This document shows positions 34,198-42,597 of a stretch of 64,000 nt of DNA, one piece after another (within the stretch, counting starts at the first letter, position 1; every line of letters starts with the position of its first letter). Below the pieces are notes generated by a model. The model saw only the letters and a program-made list of their open reading frames with translations. It did not search any database and had not been told where the DNA came from. Position numbers and translations under genes: made by a program. The stretch lies in NCBI RefSeq assembly GCF_009689005.1, contig NZ_AP021879.1, forward strand, positions 4,580,652 to 4,644,651. Direction: 5' to 3'. The stretch is from Desulfosarcina ovata subsp. ovata. GTDB lineage: Bacteria; Desulfobacterota; Desulfobacteria; Desulfobacterales; Desulfosarcinaceae.

Positions 34198-36831
34198 ATG
34201 AAAACCGAAGACGACATCGATGCCTTGAAAGCTCGGATTTCCCGTTTGGAGGACAACCGGCGGTATATTCAAAATGCCCTGGAGATGGTGCTCTCCTTCG
34301 AGGATTTTTTTGCCGAAATCGGCGGTGACCACTCCGGCCTCGATACCCTTCTCCCCGAGGCCAAACGCCGCATCGACGCTATTTTTCCTTTTGAGATGCT
34401 GGCCTTTTACATGGTCGACGAACAGGACGCCTCTTTCCGGCCGGCATTCTTCTACCCCCGGGATTGTGGTGATACCATCCGGCAGGAGGTCGACGCGATG
34501 GTGGAAAAAGGCTATTTTGCCTGGGCCATCCGTGAACGCCGGGGGGTGATTATTTCCTCAAGGGATCATTCGCGCCAGTATCTGCTGCATGTGATTGCCT
34601 ATCACGACCAGATCAAGGGAATGTTCGGCGGGCTGCTGCCGGTCGGCCAGACGACTCTGCCCGATACGGCCATGACCCTGCTTTCGATTATTTTGCTGCA
34701 TGTGGCCAATGCGGCGGAGAGCATTGCCTATACCAATCTGTTAAAAAACCAGAGCCTCCTGCTTGAGCACCAGGTGGCCGAGCGCACCCTCGCCCTGACA
34801 CAGTCCCAGCAGGAGCTGGAGCAGGCCATCGAGCGGGCCAATGCCCTGGCCGAGGAAGCTCAGGCGGCCAGTCGGGCCAAGGGGGATTTTCTGGCCAAAA
34901 TGAGTCATGAGCTGCGCACACCGCTCAACGGTATTATCGGCATGACCGAAGTGGCCCTGTCCACCCCACTGGATGCCAATCAGCGCCAACTTGTCGAAAT
35001 CATCGGGCGTGAATCCTTTTCCTTGCTGCGGCAGATCAACGATGTGCTCGATTTTTCGAAGATCGAATCCGGCAAGTTAGAGTTGGAGAAGATCGATTTC
35101 GACCTACGCCGTTTGATGGAGGAGGTCGGAGAGAGTTTTATTTTTCAGACCTCCGAAAAAGGAGTCGAACTGAATGTCTTCATCGACCCGTCGGTGCCCA
35201 CGGCCCTGGTGGGGGATCCGGTACGGCTGCGTCAGATTTTGCTGAACCTGTCGGGAAATGCGGTCAAGTTCACCCAAACCGGGGAGATCGTCATTGAAGC
35301 CGTCCTGGATCACCGAACCGATGATGGGGTGTGCATGCGGTTTATCATCCGGGATACTGGGGTCGGTATCGCCCAGGAAAATGTGGCGCGAATATTTTCC
35401 AGTTTCACCCAGGCGGACAACACGACCACCCGGCAATATGGCGGTACGGGGCTGGGGACCACCATCAGCAAACAATTGGTCGAGTTGATGGGCGGTGAAA
35501 TCGGTGTTGAGAGCCAGCCGGGCGAAGGCAGCACCTTCTGGTTCAAGGTGGCTTTTCCGATCCAGTCGGGCAGCCTTTTTCCAACGCCTGAGGCAGCGCC
35601 TCTGCCCTCACCGCTGAAGATCCTGATCGTGGACAGCCATGCCACCACCAGCAGGATTATTGCCACCTATTTAGACCACCTGGGGGTATCCACCGAAATC
35701 GCCGCTGATGCTGGGCAGGCCCTGGCCCGGCTGTCTGAAACCGATATGCCGGAGGGGGCGATTGATGCTATTATCACCGCTGCCCGCCTGCCCGACATGG
35801 ACGGCCTCGCTTTTAAGGAACGGGTGCGGCAGATTCCCGGGTTCGGCCACATCGCCATGATTGTGGTGACCGGGCTCAAGGAGTTGGTGGCGGGCAGAGA
35901 CGCACGATCACTGGGATTTGACAACTCTTTTTCCAAGCCGATCAAGTTTGCCGAATTAAAACGAGTGGTGGCGGATCTGACCGGTGCGCCGGCGGCCGCA
36001 GAGCCGCAAACGGTATCACCCGGCGCATCTACCAAATCGCAGACACCCGTCCGTGACGGCCATATTCTGGTGGTCGACGACTATCTGGTCAATCAGCAGG
36101 TGGCCTTCATGCATCTGACCGCCGCCGGCTTCCGCGTGGATCTGGCCGAAAATGGCCGGCAGGCTGTGGAGGCGTGCGCGCGCAATCGTTACGACCTGGT
36201 GTTGATGGATGTCCAGATGCCGATTTTGAACGGTTTTGATGCCACTGCCAAAATCCGCCAACGGGAGCGTGGCAAGGACTCCCGGGAGCGAACCCCCATC
36301 ATCGCTCTGACTGCCAATGCCATGAAAGGCGATGAGCAGAAATGCCTGGATGCCGGCATGGACGGCTATCTGATCAAGCCCGTGCACCGGCATCAGCTGA
36401 TCAAAACTGCGGACCACTGGATTGGATTGAAACCGCGGTCCGGTCGCCGCCAATCGGTGCCGGACGACAAACCATCAACACCGACACCCCCGGCGGCTGT
36501 GGTCATGGACACGGTCGTTGCCGTGGACGAGTTCGGTGATGCCGAGACCGTGAAGATGGTGGCCCGGCAACTGATCGATAATGTTACCGGGCAACTCGAG
36601 ACCATCCGGCAGGCCATGGCACGGGAGGATCGGGAGTGCATCCGCCAGGAGTCCCATGCCATCAAAGGCGGTGCCGCCACCATGGAGGCGCGGGCCCTCT
36701 CCACTGCTGCCGCGCATCTGGAGAAAATCAGTCCATCCGGAACGCCGGCGGAGATTGACGCCGGTTTCGGCGACCTGGAAAATCGGTTTAACCAATTCAG
36801 GGAGTTTCTCTCCCAATGGAAAGGATCGTGA
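34198..36831 (+). CDS. Hybrid sensor histidine kinase with pseudo-receiver, receiver and HPt
   Basis: This 877-residue soluble protein has a GAF-like sensor region (about 20-180), a coiled coil (185-225), HisKA with His237 (AKMSHELRTPLNGI), an ATPase core (GDPVRLRQILLNLSGNAVKF, DTGVGIAQ, YGGTGLGTTI), two receiver domains and an HPt. In receiver 1 the phospho-acceptor Asp is Ala528 (DAIITAARLPDMDG), so it cannot be phosphorylated normally. Receiver 2 is intact with Asp671 (LVLMDVQMP). The HPt carries His820 (QESHAIKGGAATM). It lies in an operon between the HDOD gene and a lone receiver, which the HPt may phosphorylate. Confidence 0.9.
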   Translation: MKTEDDIDALKARISRLEDNRRYIQNALEMVLSFEDFFAEIGGDHSGLDTLLPEAKRRIDAIFPFEMLAFYMVDEQDASFRPAFFYPRDCGDTIRQEVDAMVEKGYFAWAIRERRGVIISSRDHSRQYLLHVIAYHDQIKGMFGGLLPVGQTTLPDTAMTLLSIILLHVANAAESIAYTNLLKNQSLLLEHQVAERTLALTQSQQELEQAIERANALAEEAQAASRAKGDFLAKMSHELRTPLNGIIGMTEVALSTPLDANQRQLVEIIGRESFSLLRQINDVLDFSKIESGKLELEKIDFDLRRLMEEVGESFIFQTSEKGVELNVFIDPSVPTALVGDPVRLRQILLNLSGNAVKFTQTGEIVIEAVLDHRTDDGVCMRFIIRDTGVGIAQENVARIFSSFTQADNTTTRQYGGTGLGTTISKQLVELMGGEIGVESQPGEGSTFWFKVAFPIQSGSLFPTPEAAPLPSPLKILIVDSHATTSRIIATYLDHLGVSTEIAADAGQALARLSETDMPEGAIDAIITAARLPDMDGLAFKERVRQIPGFGHIAMIVVTGLKELVAGRDARSLGFDNSFSKPIKFAELKRVVADLTGAPAAAEPQTVSPGASTKSQTPVRDGHILVVDDYLVNQQVAFMHLTAAGFRVDLAENGRQAVEACARNRYDLVLMDVQMPILNGFDATAKIRQRERGKDSRERTPIIALTANAMKGDEQKCLDAGMDGYLIKPVHRHQLIKTADHWIGLKPRSGRRQSVPDDKPSTPTPPAAVVMDTVVAVDEFGDAETVKMVARQLIDNVTGQLETIRQAMAREDRECIRQESHAIKGGAATMEARALSTAAAHLEKISPSGTPAEIDAGFGDLENRFNQFREFLSQWKGS

Positions 36832-36833
36832 TC

Positions 36834-37211
36834 ATGCGCATTCTTCTGATTGACGATGAGCCCATTGCCTTGACCAAGCTGGGGATCATGCTGGCCAAGG
36901 TGGGAACGTGTGACAAGGCGACCAGCGGCATCGATGCGACCGAACACTTCGTCAAGGCGATCGCTGAGAACCAGCCCTATGACCTGGTTGCCATTGATAT
37001 CGAGCTACCGGATATTACCGGCCTTGACCTGCTCAACCGGTTTTGCCAGCTGGAGGGGCAAAACAGCACGCCGCCGGCCAAAAAGATCATGGTCACCGCA
37101 CACAGCAAGGTGGACTATGTGGTCAAGGCCCGCGAGCAGTGCGACGCTTTTCTTGTCAAACCGATCCGCCGGGAGACGCTCCTGGCAAAGGTTGCCGAAC
37201 TGTTTTCCTGA
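36834..37211 (+). CDS. Single-domain response regulator
   Basis: This 125-residue protein is a lone receiver with the acidic pair in LLIDDEPIA, acceptor Asp in LVAIDIELPDITG (near residue 53), Thr in IMVTAHSKVD and Lys in AFLVKPIRRE. GGAAAGGA precedes the ATG at 36834, 2 nt after the hybrid kinase stop, so translation is coupled and the HPt of that kinase is the likely donor. No DNA-binding domain is present. Confidence 0.9.
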   Translation: MRILLIDDEPIALTKLGIMLAKVGTCDKATSGIDATEHFVKAIAENQPYDLVAIDIELPDITGLDLLNRFCQLEGQNSTPPAKKIMVTAHSKVDYVVKAREQCDAFLVKPIRRETLLAKVAELFS

Positions 37212-37281
37212 GCAACGATGGAATGGCCAGAAAACTTGTATCGTAGTATACGCATTGCCACTATGCTAACGATCATCGATT

Positions 37282-37548
37282 TCAAGGTTCTGCCGCCCTT
37301 TTCTGGGCCTGGCGGATCAGGTCCACCAGGCTGGTCACTTTGTCCGGCGGTGGCCGGCGAAGGGTGAGCTTTTCAAAGTCATCTGCTGCAAGGTGGGCCT
37401 TCAGGTGTGCGACCACATCGAACCGTTCCCACCAGCAGTCGAATATCTTAAAACAGGGGGCGTGCTGCTCCCCGCAACTCCGGCAATAGCTGAAATTCAC
37501 GTCTCCGCCCAGTCGGGGACAGCGCCGTTCAAGGCTGTCGGGTGCCAT
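37282..37548 (-). CDS. Small Cys-rich protein coupled to TrpB2
   Basis: This 88-residue protein has five or six cysteines near the N-terminus (RRCPRLGG, YCRSCGEQHAPCFKIFDCWW), a likely metal or iron-sulfur site, then a helical, basic C-terminal half. I do not recognise a defined family, though similar small proteins with CPRLGG-x-FxYC patterns exist in sulfate reducers as I recall. Its ATG overlaps the TGA of trpB2 by 1 nt, so it is translated with it. The C-terminus reads LVDLIRQAQKRAAEP. Confidence 0.75.
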   Translation of the reverse strand: MAPDSLERRCPRLGGDVNFSYCRSCGEQHAPCFKIFDCWWERFDVVAHLKAHLAADDFEKLTLRRPPPDKVTSLVDLIRQAQKRAAEP

Positions 37549-38924
37549 CAGCGGCTCTTCATTTCCTGCGGTTTGGGGTAATTTTTCAGAATCTCAGTAG
37601 ATTCCTCGATTTCGGCGTCCTCCAGGGTAAAATCGGACAATTCCCCGGCAAAGTATTTTTCGTAGGCACCAAGATCCAACAGACCATGGCCGCTGAAGGT
37701 GAACACGATGGTCTTCTCTTTTCCTTCCGCCTTGGCCTTCTCGGCTTCCACCACTACCTGGGCGATGGCACTGGTGGTTTCCGGTGCCGGGATGAAGCCT
37801 TCGGTGCGTGCCCACAGGATGCCGGCTTTGTAAGCGTCCATCTGACCGACCGATTTGGGTGCGAGCAGCCCCTCATTAATCAACTGGCTGACGGTGGGAG
37901 CCATGCCGTGGTAGCGCAGCCCGCCGGCGTGGATGGGGGCGGGTACGAAGTTGTGCCCCAGGCTGTGCATGGGCAGCAGCGGAGTATAGCCGGCGGTGTC
38001 CCCGTGATCATAGGCAAACGGCGCCCGGGTCATGGTTGGGCAGGCCTTGGGTTCCACCGGGTATATCTCGATATCGCGGCCGTTGATCTTGTCCAGCACG
38101 TAGGGGAAGGCCAGGCCGGCGAAGTTGCTGCCCCCACCGGCGCAACCGATGACGATGTCCGGATAGTCACCGGCGATTTCGAACTGTTTTTTGGCTTCCA
38201 GCCCGATGATGCTTTGGTGCAGCATGACATGGTTGAGGACGCTGCCCAGGGAGTATCGGGTTTTGCCGGAGGTATCGCCAACCGCCGCCTCGACAGCTTC
38301 GGAAATGGCAATCCCCAGGCTTCCCGGAGTGTTGGGATCTTTTTCCAAGGCGTCGCGGCCGGCCTTGGTTTCGCTGCTCGGCGAGGCAATGCACTCACCG
38401 CCCCAGGTCTGCATCATGGCTTTGCGGTAGGGTTTCTGGTCGAAGCTGATGCGCACCATGAATACCTTGCAGGTCAATCCGTACTGGGCGCAGGCAAAAG
38501 AGAGGGCGCTGCCCCACTGGCCGGCACCGGTTTCGGTGGTGATGTTCTCGATCCCGAACATCTTGTTGTAGTAGGCCTGGGGTACGGCGGTATTGGGCTT
38601 GTGGCTGCCCGGCGGGCTCATGCCTTCATTTTTAAAGTAAATTTTGGCTGGCGTTCCCAGCGCCTTCTCAAAGGCGCTGGCCCGGGTCAGCGGCGCCGGG
38701 CGCCAGATGGAAAGCACGTCCAGAACCGGCTCCGGAATGTCGATCCAGCGCTCGGTGCTGACCTCCTGTTCGATCAGGTTCATGGGAAAGACCGGTGCCA
38801 GCATGTCGGGGCTAATGGGGTTTCCGTCCGGTCCCAAGGGCGGATTCATTTTGATGTCGGCCAGAATGTTGTACCATTTGCGCGGAATGTCATTTTTGGT
38901 CAGAACGATGCTTTTCGGTTGCAT
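37548..38924 (-). CDS. trpB2: Tryptophan synthase beta chain-like protein (TrpB2)
   Basis: This 458-residue PLP enzyme of the TrpB2 class makes tryptophan from indole and serine, or acts on free indole. The PLP lysine is Lys109 in PPGSHKPN, the phosphate-binding loop is GCAGGGSNFAGLAF and ETGAGQWGSAL is the family signature after the lysine. TrpB2 proteins are about 50 residues longer than TrpB1, as here, and need not bind TrpA. No trp genes are adjacent, which suggests salvage of indole rather than a trp-operon role. TCCTTGG-type ribosome site GGAGAAACC lies before the start. Confidence 0.92.
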   Translation of the reverse strand: MQPKSIVLTKNDIPRKWYNILADIKMNPPLGPDGNPISPDMLAPVFPMNLIEQEVSTERWIDIPEPVLDVLSIWRPAPLTRASAFEKALGTPAKIYFKNEGMSPPGSHKPNTAVPQAYYNKMFGIENITTETGAGQWGSALSFACAQYGLTCKVFMVRISFDQKPYRKAMMQTWGGECIASPSSETKAGRDALEKDPNTPGSLGIAISEAVEAAVGDTSGKTRYSLGSVLNHVMLHQSIIGLEAKKQFEIAGDYPDIVIGCAGGGSNFAGLAFPYVLDKINGRDIEIYPVEPKACPTMTRAPFAYDHGDTAGYTPLLPMHSLGHNFVPAPIHAGGLRYHGMAPTVSQLINEGLLAPKSVGQMDAYKAGILWARTEGFIPAPETTSAIAQVVVEAEKAKAEGKEKTIVFTFSGHGLLDLGAYEKYFAGELSDFTLEDAEIEESTEILKNYPKPQEMKSR

Positions 38925-39143
38925 TCAGGTTTCTCCTTGGTGGTCGTTTGGCCCGGGTTTTCAGCAATTGAGGCCGCTTGGTGATATCAGATCCGTTTTT
39001 AATGGGCCGGTGTGTCTCTGTCAACAGAAATGCCTGGTGTGAGGTCCGTTGAGCGGGATCGCCCCCCCGAGATATTGGTATTGACCGGTATTTTCCTGCG
39101 CTGATAAGGTCGGAACAGCACTTCTAACAAAGAGGAGGACACA

Positions 39144-39413
39144 ATGACGCGACGGGGGTTTTTCAAACGGCTGCTTTCTGGAATTCTGGGATTGGGCGCC
39201 CTGATTTTTGTCGATGGATGTATGGCGCCACTGATCAGCGCTGCGGCAAGGGACAAAGCTGCCGGTGATCCCTGGCAATGCATGAACTGCGGGCACCTGA
39301 CCCGATCCAAAGAAGATCTTTCCGGTACCCGCTGCCCGCGTTGCACCCGGCGCATGCTGGTCAAGATCAGTGAGGCGGAGATGGCCGCGGAACTGAAAAA
39401 GCTGGATGCCTGA
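39144..39413 (+). CDS. Tat-type lipoprotein with rubredoxin-like zinc ribbon
   Basis: This 89-residue protein begins MTRRGFFKRLLSGILG, an RRxFxK twin-arginine motif, followed by a hydrophobic core and a lipobox-like VDGC (Cys26). The mature part has two CxxC knuckles (QCMNCGHLT and RCPRCTRRM), which could bind zinc or a single iron as in rubredoxin-like domains. A metal-loaded small protein exported folded by Tat fits the motif. GAGGAGG precedes the ATG. It overlaps the start of the hydrolase gene by 8 nt. Function unknown. Confidence 0.78.
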   Translation: MTRRGFFKRLLSGILGLGALIFVDGCMAPLISAAARDKAAGDPWQCMNCGHLTRSKEDLSGTRCPRCTRRMLVKISEAEMAAELKKLDA

Positions 39414-40428
39414 TGTGACCGGACGTGCCTGCCGGACAGATGCCACACCGACCTCGCCCCTGGCGCCTGCCCGTTTCTGTCCACCCGTTTTTCTGCGCCC
39501 GGCAATGATTCAAACCCTGCTGGCCAGCGCCGCCCTGCGCGCCTGGGGCAAGAATTCCATGCTGGCCGCGGCCTGCGAGACGGTCCTGACCAGCGCCGAG
39601 GGGGTGCGCCTGTTAGGGTACATGAGCCGCCAGCCCCGGCCCCACCAGCGGGGAACGGTGGTTTTGCTGCACGGCTGGGAGGGCAGTGCGAATTCCACCT
39701 ACATTCGCACCACGGGCCGGTTTCTGTTTCGCCGCGGGTTCGATGTTTTTCGGCTCAATTTTCGTGACCACGGTTCCAGTCACCATCTGAACCCGGGGAT
39801 TTTTTACGCGGTGCTGTTAGATGAGGTATTCGATGCTGTGCGCCAGGTGGCCGAGAAAGAGCGCGGGCGGCCGATATTTCTTGCCGGTTTCTCCCTGGGA
39901 GGCAATTTCGCCCTGCGCATCGCCCGCAAGTGCGCCCAGGCTCCCATTCCCGGCCTCAGGCATGTTTTCGCCATCAGTCCGGTGCTCGATCCGGACAAGG
40001 CTACCGACCGGATTGACGCAAACCGCTTTATTCTCCATTATTTCCTGAAAAAGTGGCGCCGGTCGCTTAACACCAAACAGCACATTTTTCCCGAGCGGTA
40101 CGATTTTTCCGATCTGATCAACAGCGAAACCATCCGCGAGATGACCGAACGGCTGCTGGTGCGGTACAGTGCCTATGACAGCGCCATGGCCTACTTTAAT
40201 GGATATAATCTGGTGAACGACGGGCTATCTGAAATTCAGCTGCCGACCACCATCGTGACCGCCGAGGATGACCCCATCATTCCCGTGGACGATTTTTACG
40301 ACTTGGTGATCAGCGGCACCACCCGGATCATGGTTCAGCCTCACGGCGGACATAACGGGTTTCTGGAAGGGTGGCGGATGACGGGGTGGTATGAGCGGGT
40401 GATGGCTGAAACGTTTGGAAGTTCCTGA
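39406..40428 (+). CDS. Alpha/beta hydrolase of the YheT family
   Basis: This 340-residue hydrolase has the YheT-like pattern: an N-terminal FCPPVFLRPAMIQTLL aligned to the family's F-P-x-HLQT region, VVLLHGWEGS (oxyanion), LNFRDHGSS, nucleophile Ser163 in LAGFSLGGN, Asp in TAEDDPIIP and His in PHGGHNGFLEGW. The ATG at 39406 is kept, though the ribosome site is poor, because the FCPPVFLRPAMIQT segment would be lost with the later ATG at 39505. Substrate is probably a short-chain ester or lipid; YheT proteins are uncharacterised. Confidence 0.85.
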   Translation: MPDVTGRACRTDATPTSPLAPARFCPPVFLRPAMIQTLLASAALRAWGKNSMLAAACETVLTSAEGVRLLGYMSRQPRPHQRGTVVLLHGWEGSANSTYIRTTGRFLFRRGFDVFRLNFRDHGSSHHLNPGIFYAVLLDEVFDAVRQVAEKERGRPIFLAGFSLGGNFALRIARKCAQAPIPGLRHVFAISPVLDPDKATDRIDANRFILHYFLKKWRRSLNTKQHIFPERYDFSDLINSETIREMTERLLVRYSAYDSAMAYFNGYNLVNDGLSEIQLPTTIVTAEDDPIIPVDDFYDLVISGTTRIMVQPHGGHNGFLEGWRMTGWYERVMAETFGSS

Positions 40429-40485
40429 GACCATGGAGCGAAGGCCTTCTCTTTGAAACCGGATCATGGCAGGCGCTGGCGGTAA

Positions 40486-40644
40486 GGATCCGGGATGAAA
40501 TGAATTGAACGTAATTGCGCCGGGCTTGTGTTCTTCTTCAAGGCGCATCAAGGGTTGCATACCGGGAGTATGTGGCCGTTGATGCAACGCGGAAGACGGG
40601 CGCAAGAACAAGCAATTTCGTTCAATTAATAAAATTCCCGATCC
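40486..40644 (-). repeat. Dispersed palindromic intergenic repeat, copy 2
   Basis: The reverse complement of this stretch matches 9798-9956 from GGATCGGGAATTTTATTAAT to the far end, with scattered substitutions and no large gap. It lies 57 nt after the hydrolase gene and 40 nt before the toxin-antitoxin promoter. Like copy 1 it is internally palindromic, so its orientation is arbitrary; I give minus to mark that it is inverted relative to copy 1. Confidence 0.8.
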
Positions 40645-40683
40645 TAAGTATCCAGCCATCCGGTTGCTATTCTTTATCATTTG

Positions 40684-40724
40684 TTGATTCTTTAGCCGAT
40701 GTAATTTATTATGACCATAATAAA
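40684..40724 (+). promoter_or_regulatory. Promoter and operator of the toxin-antitoxin pair
   Basis: TTGATT (40684-40689) and TATTAT (40707-40712) are 17 nt apart. The -10 element lies inside a perfect dyad TTTATTAT-GACC-ATAATAAA (40705-40724). This is the classic arrangement for autorepression by an antitoxin that binds the dyad and blocks the promoter. Confidence 0.6.
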
Positions 40725-40769
40725 GAACAAAAATGTTTGTCGATTACTATTTACGGACATGGGTGCACA

Positions 40770-41042
40770 ATGACTGACATCTTACAGATCATGCCTGTTA
40801 CGAAGGTTAAACGAGGGTTGCTTGATATTATTAAATCAATGCAAGAGGAAGATGCGACAATTACGTTGACAAGAAACGGCGAACCTGTTGGCGTGATGAT
40901 GACACCTGACCGTTACGAGGCATTTTTAGAAACAATTGAAGTTTTGGCCGATAAACACGTCCTTTCCGGATTACGGTCCTCCGCCAAAGATTTTAAGACC
41001 GGCAAGACATATACGGACGAGGAGGTATGGGGTGGTAAGTAA
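40770..41042 (+). CDS. Phd/YefM-family antitoxin
   Basis: This 90-residue protein has the antitoxin layout: an N-terminal DNA-binding Phd/YefM fold (ILQIMPVTKVKRGLLDIIKSM, ATITLTRNGEPVGVMMTPDRYE) and a C-terminal tail (KDFKTGKTYTDEEVWGGK) expected to wrap the toxin. A longer in-frame reading frame runs back into the dispersed repeat, but the ATG at 40770 gives the natural N-terminus. The gene is AT-rich compared with its neighbours, hinting at horizontal transfer. Its stop overlaps the toxin start by 1 nt. Confidence 0.88.
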   Translation: MTDILQIMPVTKVKRGLLDIIKSMQEEDATITLTRNGEPVGVMMTPDRYEAFLETIEVLADKHVLSGLRSSAKDFKTGKTYTDEEVWGGK

Positions 41043-41326
41043 TGGATGATTACCGCCTTGTTTATTCTGAAACCGCCAAAATACAGATTTTGAAATTACA
41101 TCCCGAGTTGAAAGCGATCATTCGATCCCGGTTGGATTTACTTCAAAAAAAACCTTTTAAGGGTAAACATCTGGAAAGAGAATTGTCCAGTTACCGATCC
41201 TTAAGGGCAAAACGATTTCGGATTATTTACAAACTGAATGAAGCCGAGAAAATCATAGAGATCCATTACGTTGGTCATCGAAAGGACGTCTACGAATTGT
41301 TTGCTGAAAAAATCGATTGGCTATAA
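41042..41326 (+). CDS. RelE/ParE-superfamily toxin
   Basis: This 94-residue basic protein shows the RelE-type fold: DYRLVYSETAKIQILKLHPE, LQKKPFKGKHLERELS, the core beta-strands SLRAKRFRIIYKLNEAEK and the end IHYVGHRKDVYELF. The Arg/Lys-rich strand and the C-terminal His-Arg-x-x-Val-Tyr motif are typical of ribosome-dependent RNases of the RelE/YoeB kind, though a ParE gyrase poison cannot be excluded. It is translationally coupled to the antitoxin. Confidence 0.88.
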   Translation: MDDYRLVYSETAKIQILKLHPELKAIIRSRLDLLQKKPFKGKHLERELSSYRSLRAKRFRIIYKLNEAEKIIEIHYVGHRKDVYELFAEKIDWL

Positions 41327-41419
41327 CTATTGCCCGTCCAGAAATAGCCAAATGGACCCGAAATCAACTTATTTAACGAAAAAATCGAGCCAATTGGCCA
41401 TTTTCTGATGCCCTTCGCT

Positions 41420-41446
41420 GGATGCCGTTCGGGTCGAACGGCATCC
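41420..41446. terminator. Perfect hairpin between toxin and AIM24-like gene
   Basis: GGATGCCGTTCG (41420-41431) and CGAACGGCATCC (41435-41446) are exact 12-base arms around a 3-nt loop. It lies 17 nt beyond the minus-strand AIM24-like stop and 93 nt beyond the toxin stop, so it can serve either convergent gene. No U-tract follows. Confidence 0.5.
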
Positions 41447-41463
41447 GTGCAGCAACGACACGA

Positions 41464-42474
41464 TCAAAAATTGTTGTCGCCGTCGAGAAGCCCCCCAATG
41501 GAGCCCAGGATCGATCCTTCACCGCGGCTGCCGCCCTTTTGGGGCGCGGCCTGGAGCATGCGGCCGGCCAGCCGTGAGAAAGGCAGGGACTGCAGCCACA
41601 CCTTGCCCGGCCCATGGAGGGTGGCGAAAAAGAGGCCTTCACCGCCGAACAGGGCCGTCTTGATGTTCCCCGCCTGGCGGATGTCGAAATTGACACTCTG
41701 CTCAAGGGCCACAATGCAGCCGGTATCCACATCCAACACCTCGCCGGGTTTTAGTTCGCGTTCCACCACGGTGCCGCCGGCATGCACGAAAACCATACCG
41801 TCGCCTTCGAGCTTCTGCATGATGAACCCCTCGCCGCCGAACAGACCGGTGAGAATTTTTTTCTGCATATGGATGCCGATGGAAACCCCCTTGGCGGCGC
41901 AGAGAAAGCTGTCCTTCTGGCAGATCAGACAGCCGTTGACACTGGGCAGGGGGACGGGAATGATGTTGCCCGGGTAAGGGGCCCCGAAAGCAACGTGGGA
42001 TTTTCCATGGCCGGTGTGTGTGAAAACGGTCATGAAAAGGCTTTCACCGGTGATCAGCCGCTTGCCGGCGCCCAAAAGCTTGTCCATGAATCCGCCACCG
42101 CCTCCGGACGGTGCCGACCCGTCGCCGAAGACCGTCTGCATGTCGATGGCGCTGTCCTTGTACATCATGGCGCCGGCTTCGGCCACGGCGCTTTCGCCGG
42201 GATCCAGTTCCACCTCGACGAATTGCATTTCGGCACCGAAAATTTTGAAATCGATTTCGTCCGCACGGGTACCCGAACCGGTCATTGGCGGCGGTGCCGG
42301 GACGGGCGCGCCGGGTGTGGGGTTGAGTTCGGCGATTGTGGCAATGGGTTGCCACTCGGCAAACCCATCCCGCCAGGCGTATCCGTTGGGGGTTTGCCGG
42401 GCCTTGGCGATGGCCTGGGACAGATCCATCGGTCCCTGTTGGTTGCCGTCAACGCTTAAATACCATTGAGCCAT
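41464..42474 (-). CDS. AIM24/TIGR00266 family protein with N-terminal GYF_2-like domain
   Basis: This 336-residue protein starts with a GYF_2-like segment (MAQWYLSVDGNQQGPMDLSQ ... YAWRDGFAEWQPIATI, residues 1-50), a Pro-rich linker and a beta-rich TIGR00266/AIM24 domain (about 72-300; VEVELDPGESAVAEAGAMMY, FGGEGFIMQKLEGDG). A Gly-rich insert (SAPSGGGGGFMDKLLGAGKR) and a Gly/Ser-rich tail are usual. A CLICQKDSFLC cluster is notable. GGAG precedes the ATG at 42474; an extension to 42531 is unlikely. Function of the family is unknown; association with membranes is suggested for relatives. Confidence 0.85.
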   Translation of the reverse strand: MAQWYLSVDGNQQGPMDLSQAIAKARQTPNGYAWRDGFAEWQPIATIAELNPTPGAPVPAPPPMTGSGTRADEIDFKIFGAEMQFVEVELDPGESAVAEAGAMMYKDSAIDMQTVFGDGSAPSGGGGGFMDKLLGAGKRLITGESLFMTVFTHTGHGKSHVAFGAPYPGNIIPVPLPSVNGCLICQKDSFLCAAKGVSIGIHMQKKILTGLFGGEGFIMQKLEGDGMVFVHAGGTVVERELKPGEVLDVDTGCIVALEQSVNFDIRQAGNIKTALFGGEGLFFATLHGPGKVWLQSLPFSRLAGRMLQAAPQKGGSRGEGSILGSIGGLLDGDNNF

Positions 42475-42597
42475 GGTTACGATCTCCTTTTTTAACGGTT
42501 TGCCTGCCGAGAGTCGAAGTCGATCCGCCATTCAACCGGGTTTGTCAGAAAGCGAATGTGGCGACTGCCAGTTTGCTGGGTCGCCATGCATCATCGA

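Noticed and set aside
37542..38984. Long plus-strand open frame (480 codons) opposite trpB2
   Set aside because: It is the mirror frame of a clear TrpB2 gene in GC-rich DNA; its translation has no family features.
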